Origin: Planctomycetota bacterium
GTDB lineage: Bacteria; Planctomycetota; Phycisphaerae; Phycisphaerales; SM1A02
NCBI GenBank assembly: GCA_016872835.1
Contig: VGYX01000002.1
Location: 124,001 to 188,000 of the forward strand
Direction of reading: 5' to 3'
Length of the DNA: 64,000 nt
Every line of letters begins with the position of its first letter. Position 1 is the first letter of the stretch. Of the stretch, positions 34,524-43,003 are shown one piece after another. The notes beneath the pieces are model-generated. The model was given only the letters and a program-made list of their open reading frames with translations. It did not search any database and had not been told where the DNA came from. The position numbers and the translations under genes are program-made.

Positions 34524-35808
34524 TCGTCGAGCCTTCCTTGGAGGCGCCTTGATCGCCGGCGCCGCGATCGCCGGGCCCGTCGTGCGCGCCGTCGCCGCGG
34601 TGGCTCCTGCCACCGGCAGCGACCAGATCAAGGTGGTCGTGGTGGGTTGCGGCGGGCGAGGCACCGGCGCGGCCATGCAGGCGCTGAAGGCCGACCCCGG
34701 CGTGGTGATCTGGGCGATGGCCGACGCGTTCGGTGACCGCATCGACACCGCCATCCTGGAACTGCAGAAATCCTCCATGGTGGATCGCGTGCAGGTTCCG
34801 CCCGAGCGTCGCTTCACCGGTTTCGACGGGGTGACCAAGGCGTGCGCCAGCGGCGTGCAGGTGGCGATCCTGGCCGCTCCTCCCGGTCTCCGCCCGGATC
34901 ATCTACGTGCGGCGGTCGACGCGGGCCTGCACGTCTTCTGTGAGAAGCCGATGTTCGTGGATGCCGCCGGAGCGAAGCGCGTCATCGAGTCGGCTCGCGC
35001 CGCGCGCGCCAAGAACCTGAATCTGGTGAGTGGATTCTGCTGGCGCCGCGCCGCGCCGGAACGCGAGCTTTTCCGACGCGTCGCGGACGGGCAGATCGGC
35101 GATGTCGTGGCGATGCACAGCGACTACCTGACCACCCCGCTCGGCGTGCAGATGCGCCGCCCGGAGTGGACCGACATGGAGTTTCAGCTGCGCAACTGGC
35201 AGCACATGGTCTGGCTGTCCGGCGACTTCATCGTGGAGCAGGCCGTGCACAGCATCGACAAGATCAACTGGGCTTTCGGCAACGAGCCGCCCGAGCGATG
35301 CACCGCGGTCGGCGGGCGTTCGCTACGCGAGCCGATTCCCGAGCGCGGCGATGTGTACGACTACTTCGCCGTGGTCTACGAGTGGCCCGGCGATCGTCGC
35401 GCCACGCTGATGTGGCGGCAGTATCCCGACAGTTTCAACGAGAATGTGGACACGATCATCGGCACCAAGGGTCGCGCGTTCGTGAATGGCTGGGCGCCCG
35501 TGCACCGCATCACCGGCAACGCGAACTGGATCCGATCGAAATCGGCATCTCGACCGAACATGTACCAGGTCGCGCAGGACGAGCTTTTCCGCGCGATCCG
35601 CACGGGCGAGCGCATTGACGACTCGGACTGGATGGTGCAGAGTTGCCGTCTGGCGCTCATGGCGCGCATGGCGGCCTACACCGGGCAGGCCGTCACTTGG
35701 AAGGACGTGCTGGAGAGCCGGGAGGATCTGATGCCGGCGACGCTGGCGATGGACGCGCCGCCCCCGGTGCCGACGATCCGGCAGCCGGGTCGGACGAAGC
35801 TCGTTTGA
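34495..35808 (+). CDS. Tat-exported Gfo/Idh/MocA family oxidoreductase
   Basis: 437 residues. The N-terminus has a twin-arginine signal (DRRAFLGGALIAGAAIAGPV), usual for planctomycete members that act outside the cytoplasm. The NAD(P) Rossmann motif is VVVVGCGGRGTG. Further family motifs are the HVFCEKPMFVD segment (the EKP Lys) and the GDFIVEQAVHSIDKINW region with substrate-side His. Sugar or polyol dehydrogenation is the family role; substrate unknown. ATG at 34495 is supported by an AAGGAG Shine-Dalgarno 7 bases upstream. The last 116 bases overlap the 3' end of apbE on the other strand. Confidence 0.88.
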   Translation: MEPSQPQCPDRRAFLGGALIAGAAIAGPVVRAVAAVAPATGSDQIKVVVVGCGGRGTGAAMQALKADPGVVIWAMADAFGDRIDTAILELQKSSMVDRVQVPPERRFTGFDGVTKACASGVQVAILAAPPGLRPDHLRAAVDAGLHVFCEKPMFVDAAGAKRVIESARAARAKNLNLVSGFCWRRAAPERELFRRVADGQIGDVVAMHSDYLTTPLGVQMRRPEWTDMEFQLRNWQHMVWLSGDFIVEQAVHSIDKINWAFGNEPPERCTAVGGRSLREPIPERGDVYDYFAVVYEWPGDRRATLMWRQYPDSFNENVDTIIGTKGRAFVNGWAPVHRITGNANWIRSKSASRPNMYQVAQDELFRAIRTGERIDDSDWMVQSCRLALMARMAAYTGQAVTWKDVLESREDLMPATLAMDAPPPVPTIRQPGRTKLV

Positions 35809-36766
35809 TCGAGTTCCATGCTCCGGTGCTATGCACACCACCATCCTTCACGCGCCGGTCGATGCGAGCGGCGGTCGTGGCGGTCTCGGCCACCGACAAC
35901 GCGTCCGCGATTGGCAGCGTGCAGAGCGCCGTGGCGATCGCATCGGCGGTGGTGGCATCCTTGGCGATCACGGTGGCTTGACGGAGTGACGGAACCGGAA
36001 GCGGACGCCCATTCGAGGGGTCCACGATGTGTCCAATGGTTTTCGCACCCCCCGCGACGGGCTCCGCTTGCACACGATCGCCACTCGTGCTGACCCCCAC
36101 GTCATGCAACAGGAGCGTTTCTGCTGCCTGGCCATCGACGCCCGGGGCGACCTCGATGCGCCAACCGGCCTCGCCGGGTGGCGCCGCGCCCAGTGCGATG
36201 TCGCCACTCACGTCCACGAGCGCCTGTGGCACGCTCGCCTCGCGCAAGGCAGCCAGTGCATCGTCAGCGGCCAGACCACATCCAATCCCGCCGAAGTCCA
36301 TCCGAACGCCGTCACGCTGCGCGATGAAGGTGGACGTGTCCTTCATCCACAGCCACGCGTTCCAGCCCGCGCACGCCACGGCCTGCGAGAGCGCCGCATC
36401 GCTCGGCATCGAGCCGCTGCGTTGGGCCTCGCGCCAAAGTCGGGTGAGCGAGCCGAGTCCCGCATCGAACCCGCCGCGCGTCACCTGCGCAAGTCGCCAC
36501 GAGGTGTCCAGCGCGTCGCGGAGTCGACCCTCCACATGCTGCGAGGCGCCCGCCCGGCTTGGTAGCCGCTGCGCAGGCGTGTCAGGGCGCCAGTCACTGA
36601 GGGCGTCATCCCAGGCACGCACGCGGTCAAACGCGGCGCGCGCCGCTGCGGCCGCACGTGACGCATCCTCGGCATGAAGCACGATGCGAACCTCCACGCC
36701 CAAGTGGACCTCGCGGAATTCGAAGCGACCAGACAGCGACGCGGCGACTAATGCAAGAGCGATCAT
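35693..36766 (-). CDS. apbE: FAD:protein FMN transferase (ApbE family)
   Basis: 357 residues. ApbE attaches FMN to Thr/Ser of partner flavoproteins. Visible: ALSDWRPDTPAQRL, GGFDAGLGSLTRLW, MDFGGIGCGLAADDAL, VDVSGDIALG, VGVSTSGD, GHIVDPSNGRPL and DATTADAIATALCTL with the metal-binding Asp/Thr. The usual Lys in the GGIAKG loop is Cys/Gly here (GGIGCG), a deviation. The N-terminus is a short hydrophobic stretch (MIALALVAASLSG), a minimal signal. In-frame sequence upstream stays hydrophobic (AVVILWA) but offers no start codon. The last 37 residues are low complexity, encoded antisense to the oxidoreductase gene. Confidence 0.88.
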   Translation of the reverse strand: MIALALVAASLSGRFEFREVHLGVEVRIVLHAEDASRAAAAARAAFDRVRAWDDALSDWRPDTPAQRLPSRAGASQHVEGRLRDALDTSWRLAQVTRGGFDAGLGSLTRLWREAQRSGSMPSDAALSQAVACAGWNAWLWMKDTSTFIAQRDGVRMDFGGIGCGLAADDALAALREASVPQALVDVSGDIALGAAPPGEAGWRIEVAPGVDGQAAETLLLHDVGVSTSGDRVQAEPVAGGAKTIGHIVDPSNGRPLPVPSLRQATVIAKDATTADAIATALCTLPIADALSVAETATTAARIDRRVKDGGVHSTGAWNSIKRASSDPAAGSSAPGAARPSPASPASDPPGSPARPSK

Positions 36767-36813
36767 GGCCCATAATATAACAACGGCGCCGCGACCAGCG
36801 CAATGGAGATCAT
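36763..36813 (-). CDS. Possible 16-residue coupling peptide upstream of apbE
   Basis: A tiny frame (MISIALVAAPLLYYGP) whose ATG overlaps the stop of the REC-PP2C gene (ATGA) and whose own stop overlaps the apbE ATG (ATGA). Such a chain of 4-base overlaps is what translational re-initiation looks like elsewhere in the window. It may be a coupling leader, or chance within a 43-base gap; no protein-level evidence exists. Confidence 0.3.
   Translation of the reverse strand: MISIALVAAPLLYYGP
36774..36779 (-). promoter_or_regulatory. Putative -10 (TATATT), apbE
   Basis: TATATT ends 7 bases before the apbE ATG at 36766, and TTGCGC lies 18 bases further upstream as a possible -35. This is the most AT-rich stretch of the region, so apbE may have its own promoter beside read-through from the chemosensory operon. 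Confidence 0.5.
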
Positions 36814-37994
36814 GCTTGAAAGCGTAGTTCCAGCACGCTCACGTCGTCCTTGAAGTTATCGGATGCTTGCACGGTCCGCGCATGCGCCAGCATCTCGTCG
36901 AGATCCTGATTCGGTCTCGCCGCCACCGCGTGCAGATACTCGTCCAGCGTGGCCATGGGACCACCGGGCTGCTGCAGTTCATAGATGCCGTCGCTGTACA
37001 GCAGCAGACGTGATCCGGGTTGCATGATGATCTCGTCGGTGTCGTACGGTACGCCGGCCGCGGCGCCGATCATGAGGCCCTGCGAATCGAGTCGGGTCAG
37101 CGAACCGTCCGGCGCGATCAGCACCGCGGGAGGGTGGGCACCGCCGCTCCAGCGAAGCGAGCCGGTCTGCACGTCGAGAATTCCGTACCACAACGTGAAG
37201 AACATCTCGTTGTGACGCTCCATCGGGAAGAGCTCGTTGAGCCCTTCCATCACGGCACCGGGTTCTCCCATGTCGCGGCCCGGGAGGGCGCCGGAGTGGA
37301 TCACGTTCATCGCGCTCACCCCCAGTAGCGCCGGACCCACGCCATGGCCACAGACGTCAAGCAGGTAGATGGCGAGCCGCCGCTCATCCAGCCAGTGATA
37401 GCCGAACGCGTCGCCCCCCAGGCTCTCGCTTGGAACGAACCGCCAGTCGGCGCGCGCAGGACCGTCGGTCAGAGGAGGCGGCAGGAGACTGCGTACGTAC
37501 TCCGCCGCGCGACGCACCTCGTTCTGCAGATGTTGTTCGCTCTTCGCCAGGGCGGCGAATGCCGCGTTGCGCTCGCGAAGCGCCTTGTAGCCCTCGCTGT
37601 GGTGGCGGAGACGCGCGATCATCTCGACCGGATCGGGCAGCTTCACCAGATAGTCGTTCGCGCCCAGCGCGAAGGCCTTCGCCTTGGTCTCCGCCTCCTC
37701 CTTCGAACTCAGCACGACCAGTGGAACATCCTTCAGTTCGGGACGCTCGCGATAGGCGCGAACAAGATCCAACCCATCAATTCCGGGCATCACGAGATCC
37801 TGCAGGATCACGGTCGGCTTCAGGGCGACGGCCTGCTCCACCGCCTGGCTCGGCTCGGCGCAGAAGTGAAATTGCCACTCGGTCTGACCCGCGAGGATCT
37901 TCTTTACGGCGGCGCCGATGATCGGCTGGTCGTCGACCAGAAGTATCACGGTCGGCAGGGCGATCATGGATGGCTTCAGCACGGTCTGGCTCAT
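36810..37994 (-). CDS. Response regulator with PP2C (SpoIIE/RsbU-type) phosphatase output
   Basis: 394 residues. Receiver domain at 14-130: DD21-22, phospho-acceptor Asp66 in LQDLVMPG and Lys98. A short coiled coil follows (about 135-165), then a PP2C-type Ser/Thr phosphatase of the SpoIIE/RsbU class with GGDAFGYHW, LLDVCGHGVGPALL, LRWSGGAHPPAVL and RLLLYSDGIYE supplying the metal-binding Asp/Gly set. Such proteins dephosphorylate STAS anti-anti-sigma factors in partner switching. It occupies the place that WspR (REC-GGDEF) has in Wsp operons. Its ATG overlaps the cheB stop by 4 bases, so it is the direct output partner of this CheA; the STAS target is not in the window. Confidence 0.92.
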   Translation of the reverse strand: MSQTVLKPSMIALPTVILLVDDQPIIGAAVKKILAGQTEWQFHFCAEPSQAVEQAVALKPTVILQDLVMPGIDGLDLVRAYRERPELKDVPLVVLSSKEEAETKAKAFALGANDYLVKLPDPVEMIARLRHHSEGYKALRERNAAFAALAKSEQHLQNEVRRAAEYVRSLLPPPLTDGPARADWRFVPSESLGGDAFGYHWLDERRLAIYLLDVCGHGVGPALLGVSAMNVIHSGALPGRDMGEPGAVMEGLNELFPMERHNEMFFTLWYGILDVQTGSLRWSGGAHPPAVLIAPDGSLTRLDSQGLMIGAAAGVPYDTDEIIMQPGSRLLLYSDGIYELQQPGGPMATLDEYLHAVAARPNQDLDEMLAHARTVQASDNFKDDVSVLELRFQA

Positions 37995-39016
37995 GGGCGA
38001 TGAATTCCCGATTCGGAGAAGTGGGCAAGTATGGCCGGGCCAATCTGGTCGACCCCAAGCACGCGCGTGGCGGCGCCGCATTGGACCGCCGCGCCCGGCA
38101 TGCCCCAGACGACGCTGGTGTCCTGATCCTGCGCGAGCGTCGTCCAGCCCGCTCGGCGCAGCGCAAGCAGCCCCCGCGCGCCATCGGTGCCCATGCCCGT
38201 GAGGATGGCCGACACACCGGGCTGAAGGCCCGCCCGCGCCGCACTCTCCAGAAGGGCGTCAACCGAAGGTTGGTGTATGTCGGATGGTGACCCCGCCTGA
38301 TGTCGGAACGCGCAGTCGGAATCAAGAACGAGATGCTGGGAACCCCCGGCGAGGTACACCGTTCCTGCACGGGCTGCCTGCCCCGGCTCCGCAATCTTGA
38401 CCTTGTGATGGCACTCGCGGCCCAGCCACTCGGCCAGGCCCGGCACGAAACCCGCGTCCAGGTGCTGCACGATCACCGCGGCGAAAGGCAGCGGCTCGGG
38501 CCACGTCAGCAGGACACGGCGAAGCGCCTGCGGGCCACCGGTGCTGGCTCCGAGAAGGGCGGGGGTCGGCAGGGGCTGGCTTCCCGCCCTTGGCGCGGAC
38601 ACCACAAGGCTTGCGGTGGCCGCGACCACCGGTCGGGAAAGCCGCACGATCGTCTGGATGCGCTTGCACAGCCGTTCGACGCCCGCGGGATCGTTCAGGT
38701 TGGGCGTGTCGATCGCGTCAAGCGCGCCGGCGCCAAGCGCCTCGAACACCCTCGCCGCGTTGCCGGTCACGGTCGCGGTCACCACAAGGATCGAACAGGG
38801 TGCCTGCTGCATGATGCACCGAGTCGCCTCCACGCCGTCCATCACCGGCATGATGAGGTCCATCAGCACGATATCCGGTCGATCATGTGCGCACCTCGCC
38901 ACGGCCTCGGCGCCATCCATCGCCGTCCAGGCGACCGTCGCTTCTGGTATGCGCGCCACCGTGCGTCGCAACGCTTCAAGCGCGATCGGAAGGTCGTTCA
39001 CCAGGCCGATCCTCAT
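37991..39016 (-). CDS. cheB: CheB-type receiver/methylesterase (WspF-like)
   Basis: 341 residues. Receiver domain with acceptor Asp53 (IVLMDLIMPVMDG), then the methylesterase domain with the full catalytic triad: Ser158 in LLGASTGGP, His185 in VIVQHLDAGF and Asp278 in ILTGMGTDGARG. It removes methyl or amide groups from chemoreceptors and resets the array. Its presence with a CheR implies a methylated receptor somewhere in the genome. Overlaps cheA (ATGA) upstream and the REC-PP2C gene downstream. Confidence 0.95.
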   Translation of the reverse strand: MRIGLVNDLPIALEALRRTVARIPEATVAWTAMDGAEAVARCAHDRPDIVLMDLIMPVMDGVEATRCIMQQAPCSILVVTATVTGNAARVFEALGAGALDAIDTPNLNDPAGVERLCKRIQTIVRLSRPVVAATASLVVSAPRAGSQPLPTPALLGASTGGPQALRRVLLTWPEPLPFAAVIVQHLDAGFVPGLAEWLGRECHHKVKIAEPGQAARAGTVYLAGGSQHLVLDSDCAFRHQAGSPSDIHQPSVDALLESAARAGLQPGVSAILTGMGTDGARGLLALRRAGWTTLAQDQDTSVVWGMPGAAVQCGAATRVLGVDQIGPAILAHFSESGIHRP

Positions 39017-41301
39017 GGCGCGGCCTCCCCGATCAGATCCGCGATCGTGCGCGCGAACGTCTGGTCCTGGAAGGAGCCCTTCGTCAGGTAGGCGTTCGCC
39101 CCGGCTTCAAGCCCCGCCGCGCGATCCTCGGCACGATCCTTGTAGCTCACGATGGCCACCGGAAGGTTGGTGAAGCGCGGATCACGGCGCAGCATGCGGA
39201 CCAGTTCGATTCCGTTCATGCGCGGCATGTCCACGTCGGTCACCAGCAGATCGAAGGTGCCGGCACACAGCTGGTTCCATGCGTCCATCCCGTCCACGGC
39301 CACCTCGACGTCGTGGCCGAGTCGTCGAAGCAGTTGTCGTTCCACTTCGCGCACGGTGATCGAGTCGTCCGCCACCAGCACCCGCCTTCGCGCACGGGCA
39401 TCTCCGGACAGCGTGCCGGCCGCGACGCCCCGGATCGCACCATCGGACAGGCCGCGTCGAATCGAGACCAGGAGGTCCTCCACATCCATCACGAGCACCG
39501 GCAGGCCGTCGTCGTCGATGGCTGCAGCGGCGACCCCGGGCACCCGCCCGAGTCGCGCATCCAGTGGACGCACCACAAGATCGCGCTCGCCCAGGAACCC
39601 GTCCACCGCCAGCGCGGTGCGTTCGCCAGCGCCTCCCACCACCAGAAGGCTCACCATGCCGTCACGCCGGAGGGAATCGCCGCCCAGCGCCAGCAGTTCC
39701 GAGGCGCGAAGCACGCCGATCGCCTGTCCATCCAGCTCGAACTGCAATCGGCCCTCGACGCGCTGCAGCGCATCCTGTGGCAGGCGAACGATGCGCTCGA
39801 TGCGCGCAAGCGGGAAGGCCAGCGTCTCGCCGCTGACACGAACCAGCGCCGCGCGGATCACGCTCAGGGTGATAGGCAGGCTGAGCACGAAGGCGGTGCC
39901 CGCGCCAGGCTCGCTCTCGATGCGCACCGATCCACCAAGCTCGCGCAAGGTCTGGTGAACCACATCCAGCCCGACGCCGCGGCCACTCACCTCGGTCACG
40001 GCGCTCGCGGTGCTGAATCCCGGGAGGAAGAGGAACTCCAGAAGTTCGACACGCCCAAGGTCACGCGCGACCGCCTCGGACTGCAGGCGGCGCTCGATCA
40101 CCTTCGTTCGGATCCGTTCCGGATCAATGCCCGAGCCGTCGTCGATCACGCGCACCTCGAGCATGCCCGCCCGATGGCGAGCCTGCAGCCGCAGGCTTGC
40201 CGACGCGCTCTTGCCGGCCGTGCGACGCCGATCCGGTGCCTCGACCCCGTGATCCATCGCGTTGCGCAGGAGATGATTCAGCGGCGCATCGAGGCGCGCC
40301 AGGATGTCGCGGTCCACCGGCGTCCGCTCGCCGTCGATCTCGAAACGCACCTGCTTGCCGAGCATCTTCGCCAGATCCCGGATCATGCGGGGGAAGCCCG
40401 CGCACGCGTCACCGAACGGTCGCATGCGGCTGCCGATCACCTCGTGGTACAGGCGGGTGCCGACCTCCTCGGTCCTTCGGAACGTGGACTCGAGCAGTCC
40501 CGTGTGATGCGAGAGCGCCTTCTCGAGCGTCGCGAGCTGGCGACGCGCCTCCTCAAGCTCCGGCGCCGCGCCAGCGGACTCGACGACCTCGCGCGTGATT
40601 CGAAGACGGCTCTTGAGTTCGCGAAGGCCGCGCTGCACCTGCGGGTAGCGGCGACCCTCGACCATGCTCTCGCCGGCCAACCGCATCAGCCGATCCAGAT
40701 TGTCGGCGTTCACGCGAACCGTGCGCACCTCCTGCGAGGGCGCCTCGGCAGGTCTCGGTCGCGCAGGCGAGGGCTCACTCGGCGGCGTCACGTCGGAGGG
40801 CGCGACGGGCTGCGAAACGCGAACGACCGCCACCTCCGGGTCCGCGCGTGCGTCCGGCTTCGCAACCACCGGTGCCGAAGATTGCGTGGCGGGTGGATCG
40901 GCGGACGCCGGCGCCGAGAGGGCGGTGACCAGACCGTTGATCTCGGCGGCGTGACCCGCGCTCCACGCGGGGAGGTCCGCCTCTCGGAGTCCCGAGAGCT
41001 GCGTCAGCAGGTCCGTCGCCTGCAACAACTGGTCCACGCGTGCGGGAGTGCATGCTTCCATGCCCTTCTGCACACGCACCATCGCGTCTTCCATCTGATG
41101 CGCAAGGCCTACCACCACGTCGATGCCGACCACGCGCGCGGCGCCCTTGATCGAATGGGCCGCACGCATCAGTCCTGCGATCGGTGCGGGATCGGCCACG
41201 TTCGCCTCCAGCGCCAGGAGACCAGCGTTCAGCGCGGCGCCATGGGTCTCCACCTCGCCCTTGAAGAGTTCGAACAAGTCGAGGCCGCCCAGATCGCTCA
41301 T
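39013..41301 (-). CDS. cheA: CheA-type hybrid histidine kinase with C-terminal receiver (WspE-like)
   Basis: 762 residues. Hpt domain with phospho-accepting His49 (MRAAHSIKGAARVVG), then an Ala/Pro-rich linker without a recognisable P2 domain (about 120-195). Dimerisation helices follow (NLDRLMRLAGESMVEGRR). The HATPase has NHLLRNAMDHGVEAPDRR (N box), IDDGSGID and GRGVGLDVVHQTL (G boxes). A CheW-like P5 domain is at about 500-630. A receiver domain at about 640-755 has RVLVADDSITVREV, acceptor Asp in LLVTDVDMPRMNG and Lys in VSYKDR. The fused receiver is the hallmark of WspE/FrzE-type kinases. ATG at 41301 overlaps the cheW stop by 4 bases. Confidence 0.95.
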   Translation of the reverse strand: MSDLGGLDLFELFKGEVETHGAALNAGLLALEANVADPAPIAGLMRAAHSIKGAARVVGIDVVVGLAHQMEDAMVRVQKGMEACTPARVDQLLQATDLLTQLSGLREADLPAWSAGHAAEINGLVTALSAPASADPPATQSSAPVVAKPDARADPEVAVVRVSQPVAPSDVTPPSEPSPARPRPAEAPSQEVRTVRVNADNLDRLMRLAGESMVEGRRYPQVQRGLRELKSRLRITREVVESAGAAPELEEARRQLATLEKALSHHTGLLESTFRRTEEVGTRLYHEVIGSRMRPFGDACAGFPRMIRDLAKMLGKQVRFEIDGERTPVDRDILARLDAPLNHLLRNAMDHGVEAPDRRRTAGKSASASLRLQARHRAGMLEVRVIDDGSGIDPERIRTKVIERRLQSEAVARDLGRVELLEFLFLPGFSTASAVTEVSGRGVGLDVVHQTLRELGGSVRIESEPGAGTAFVLSLPITLSVIRAALVRVSGETLAFPLARIERIVRLPQDALQRVEGRLQFELDGQAIGVLRASELLALGGDSLRRDGMVSLLVVGGAGERTALAVDGFLGERDLVVRPLDARLGRVPGVAAAAIDDDGLPVLVMDVEDLLVSIRRGLSDGAIRGVAAGTLSGDARARRRVLVADDSITVREVERQLLRRLGHDVEVAVDGMDAWNQLCAGTFDLLVTDVDMPRMNGIELVRMLRRDPRFTNLPVAIVSYKDRAEDRAAGLEAGANAYLTKGSFQDQTFARTIADLIGEAAP

Positions 41302-41849
41302 CCGGCGGCTCCTTCCCAACCATGCAGGAGCGCCTCGGTCTGCAGCACGGCGACCTGCTCGCCCTCGACCTGCGCCAGCAAGCGCGTGGCGGTTCCAAGG
41401 CCGCGACGAAGCGTCGTCGGCGCGGGCGCAAGCTCGCTTGCGGCTGTGCGCACCACGCCATCCACGGCATCCACCTGAAAGGCCCAGCCGTGGTGTTCCG
41501 GGCCGACCACGATCATTCGGGCTGCTGGTGAGGGCGGGGGCGTGGCAGGCCCAAGATCGAGCAGGCGTTCCAGCGATCCCACGAGCAGCAGCTCGCCCCC
41601 ATGGGCGACCAGCCCTCGAAATGCGGGTCGATCGCGATGCGGCACGCGTCGCACGGGCAACGCGGCAAACACCTGCTGGACGTCCTGCGCAGACACCGCG
41701 AACCGCTCTCCGGCGCACCGGAAGCACAGGAGCGGCTGTAGTGCGCCGGGGTCCTCTGAGAGCGGCGCGGCCAGTGCCGCGGTCTGCGCCTCGATGGCCG
41801 ATTCGCTCAGGCGTGCACGCGCGGGAAGGTCAGGTGTGTGGGCGCTCAT
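41298..41849 (-). CDS. cheW: CheW-type adaptor, second copy (WspD-like)
   Basis: 183 residues. A CheW SH3-like fold begins after a 35-residue N-terminal extension: LLCFRCAGERFAVSAQDVQQ, VPHRDRPAFRGLVAHGGELL, VVGPEHHGWAFQVDAVDGVV and VAVLQTEALL. CheW links CheA to receptors. The two CheW-like genes flank the CheR-TPR gene, as WspB and WspD do. ATG at 41849 overlaps the cheR stop (ATGA). Confidence 0.88.
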   Translation of the reverse strand: MSAHTPDLPARARLSESAIEAQTAALAAPLSEDPGALQPLLCFRCAGERFAVSAQDVQQVFAALPVRRVPHRDRPAFRGLVAHGGELLLVGSLERLLDLGPATPPPSPAARMIVVGPEHHGWAFQVDAVDGVVRTAASELAPAPTTLRRGLGTATRLLAQVEGEQVAVLQTEALLHGWEGAAG

Positions 41850-43003
41850 GTTGCGTCGCCTCTCAAGACATGAGCCGCCCGCATACGCATGCGCGCCGAA
41901 GCTGTTCCATCGCCGCGTTCCTCCGCGAACATGCTGAGTTGAAGGAGCGCAAGGGCATGATCCGGATGCAGATATACCACCTTGCGGAAGCAGGCCTCGG
42001 CTTCGACCGAAGCTCCGCGCGCCAGATGGGCCGAGCCCAGAAGCTGCCACGCTTCGACATCGATGGGGTCGGACTGCACGATCCGCTCCAGAATCCCGAT
42101 CGCTTGATCAAGATCGCCGGCGTCGGCGAACTCCTGCGCCCGCGTCAGCGACGGCACTGCCGGCGCCATGGGGGCCACGGCCGTCGGAGTCGCGATGGGA
42201 CCGAGACGTGTGCGCGATGGCGCTGCCTGCGGCTGCTCGTGCAAGGGATCGAAGCGTTCAAGGGCGAACGCTCCGGCAACCGCGATCGGCCGGAATGCGT
42301 CGGACCAGAGCCGTGGTGGATCGGCGTGCCCGAGACACAGCAGCCCTCCCATTTGGGTGCTTGTGGCAAGATTTCGCGCGAGTCTGTCACGCGATATCTC
42401 GTCCAGATAGATCGCCACGTTCCGGCAGAACACGATGTCGCAGTCGAGTGGCATGCGTTCGCCGGTGATGTCGTCATGAACCCAACGGATCATCGCCATC
42501 GCTTCGGGCACCAGCTGCAGCGAACCATTCGAGTCGGTCTGGAAATGACGGGCCGCCCACGCAGGAATCGCGCCGCGCTGCGCCAACGGAGGACAGGTTC
42601 CGGTTGCGGCACGACGCAGATTCTCCTGGTTCCAGTCCACGGCCACGATCTCGCATGTCAAGGCATCGCGACCAGCCTCGCGTGCGGATGCGGCCAGAGA
42701 GAACGCCTCCGCGCCCGTGGCGCAGCCGAGACTCAGGATGCGAGCCTTTCGCGGCCCCACGGATCGCAGTTGCGATCGTGCGCAATCGAACGCGGGCAGA
42801 TGCCGAAAGAGCCAGGTCTCCGCGGGCACCGCGACGGCCAGCACCTGCTCCAGCACGCTGGGATCGTCCTGAAGCGTTTCAAGGAACGTCGATTCACTCA
42901 CGCGTGCCGCATTCGCCAGGCGGCGCGCCTGATCGATCGCGTGCTGCAGCACGTTCTGCTGGAGTGGCAACTTTGATCGCAGCCAGCTTTCCAGAGCGTT
43001 CAC
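41846..43003 (-). CDS. cheR: CheR methyltransferase with C-terminal TPR (WspC-like)
   Basis: 385 residues, GTG start overlapping the cheW stop (GTGA). SAM-dependent receptor methyltransferase: PAETWLFRHLPAF, SAM-binding LSLGCATGAEAFSLA, IVAVDWNQENLRRA, and the DIVFCRNVAIYLD motif IV. The N-terminal helical domain is short. After a Pro/Ala linker (about 265-290) come tetratricopeptide repeats (RAQEFADAGDLDQAIGILER, GSAHLARGASVEAEACFRKV, then LHPDHALALLQLSMFAEERG). The CheR-TPR fusion is the diagnostic feature of WspC-class proteins. Confidence 0.93.
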   Translation of the reverse strand: MNALESWLRSKLPLQQNVLQHAIDQARRLANAARVSESTFLETLQDDPSVLEQVLAVAVPAETWLFRHLPAFDCARSQLRSVGPRKARILSLGCATGAEAFSLAASAREAGRDALTCEIVAVDWNQENLRRAATGTCPPLAQRGAIPAWAARHFQTDSNGSLQLVPEAMAMIRWVHDDITGERMPLDCDIVFCRNVAIYLDEISRDRLARNLATSTQMGGLLCLGHADPPRLWSDAFRPIAVAGAFALERFDPLHEQPQAAPSRTRLGPIATPTAVAPMAPAVPSLTRAQEFADAGDLDQAIGILERIVQSDPIDVEAWQLLGSAHLARGASVEAEACFRKVVYLHPDHALALLQLSMFAEERGDGTASARMRMRAAHVLRGDAT

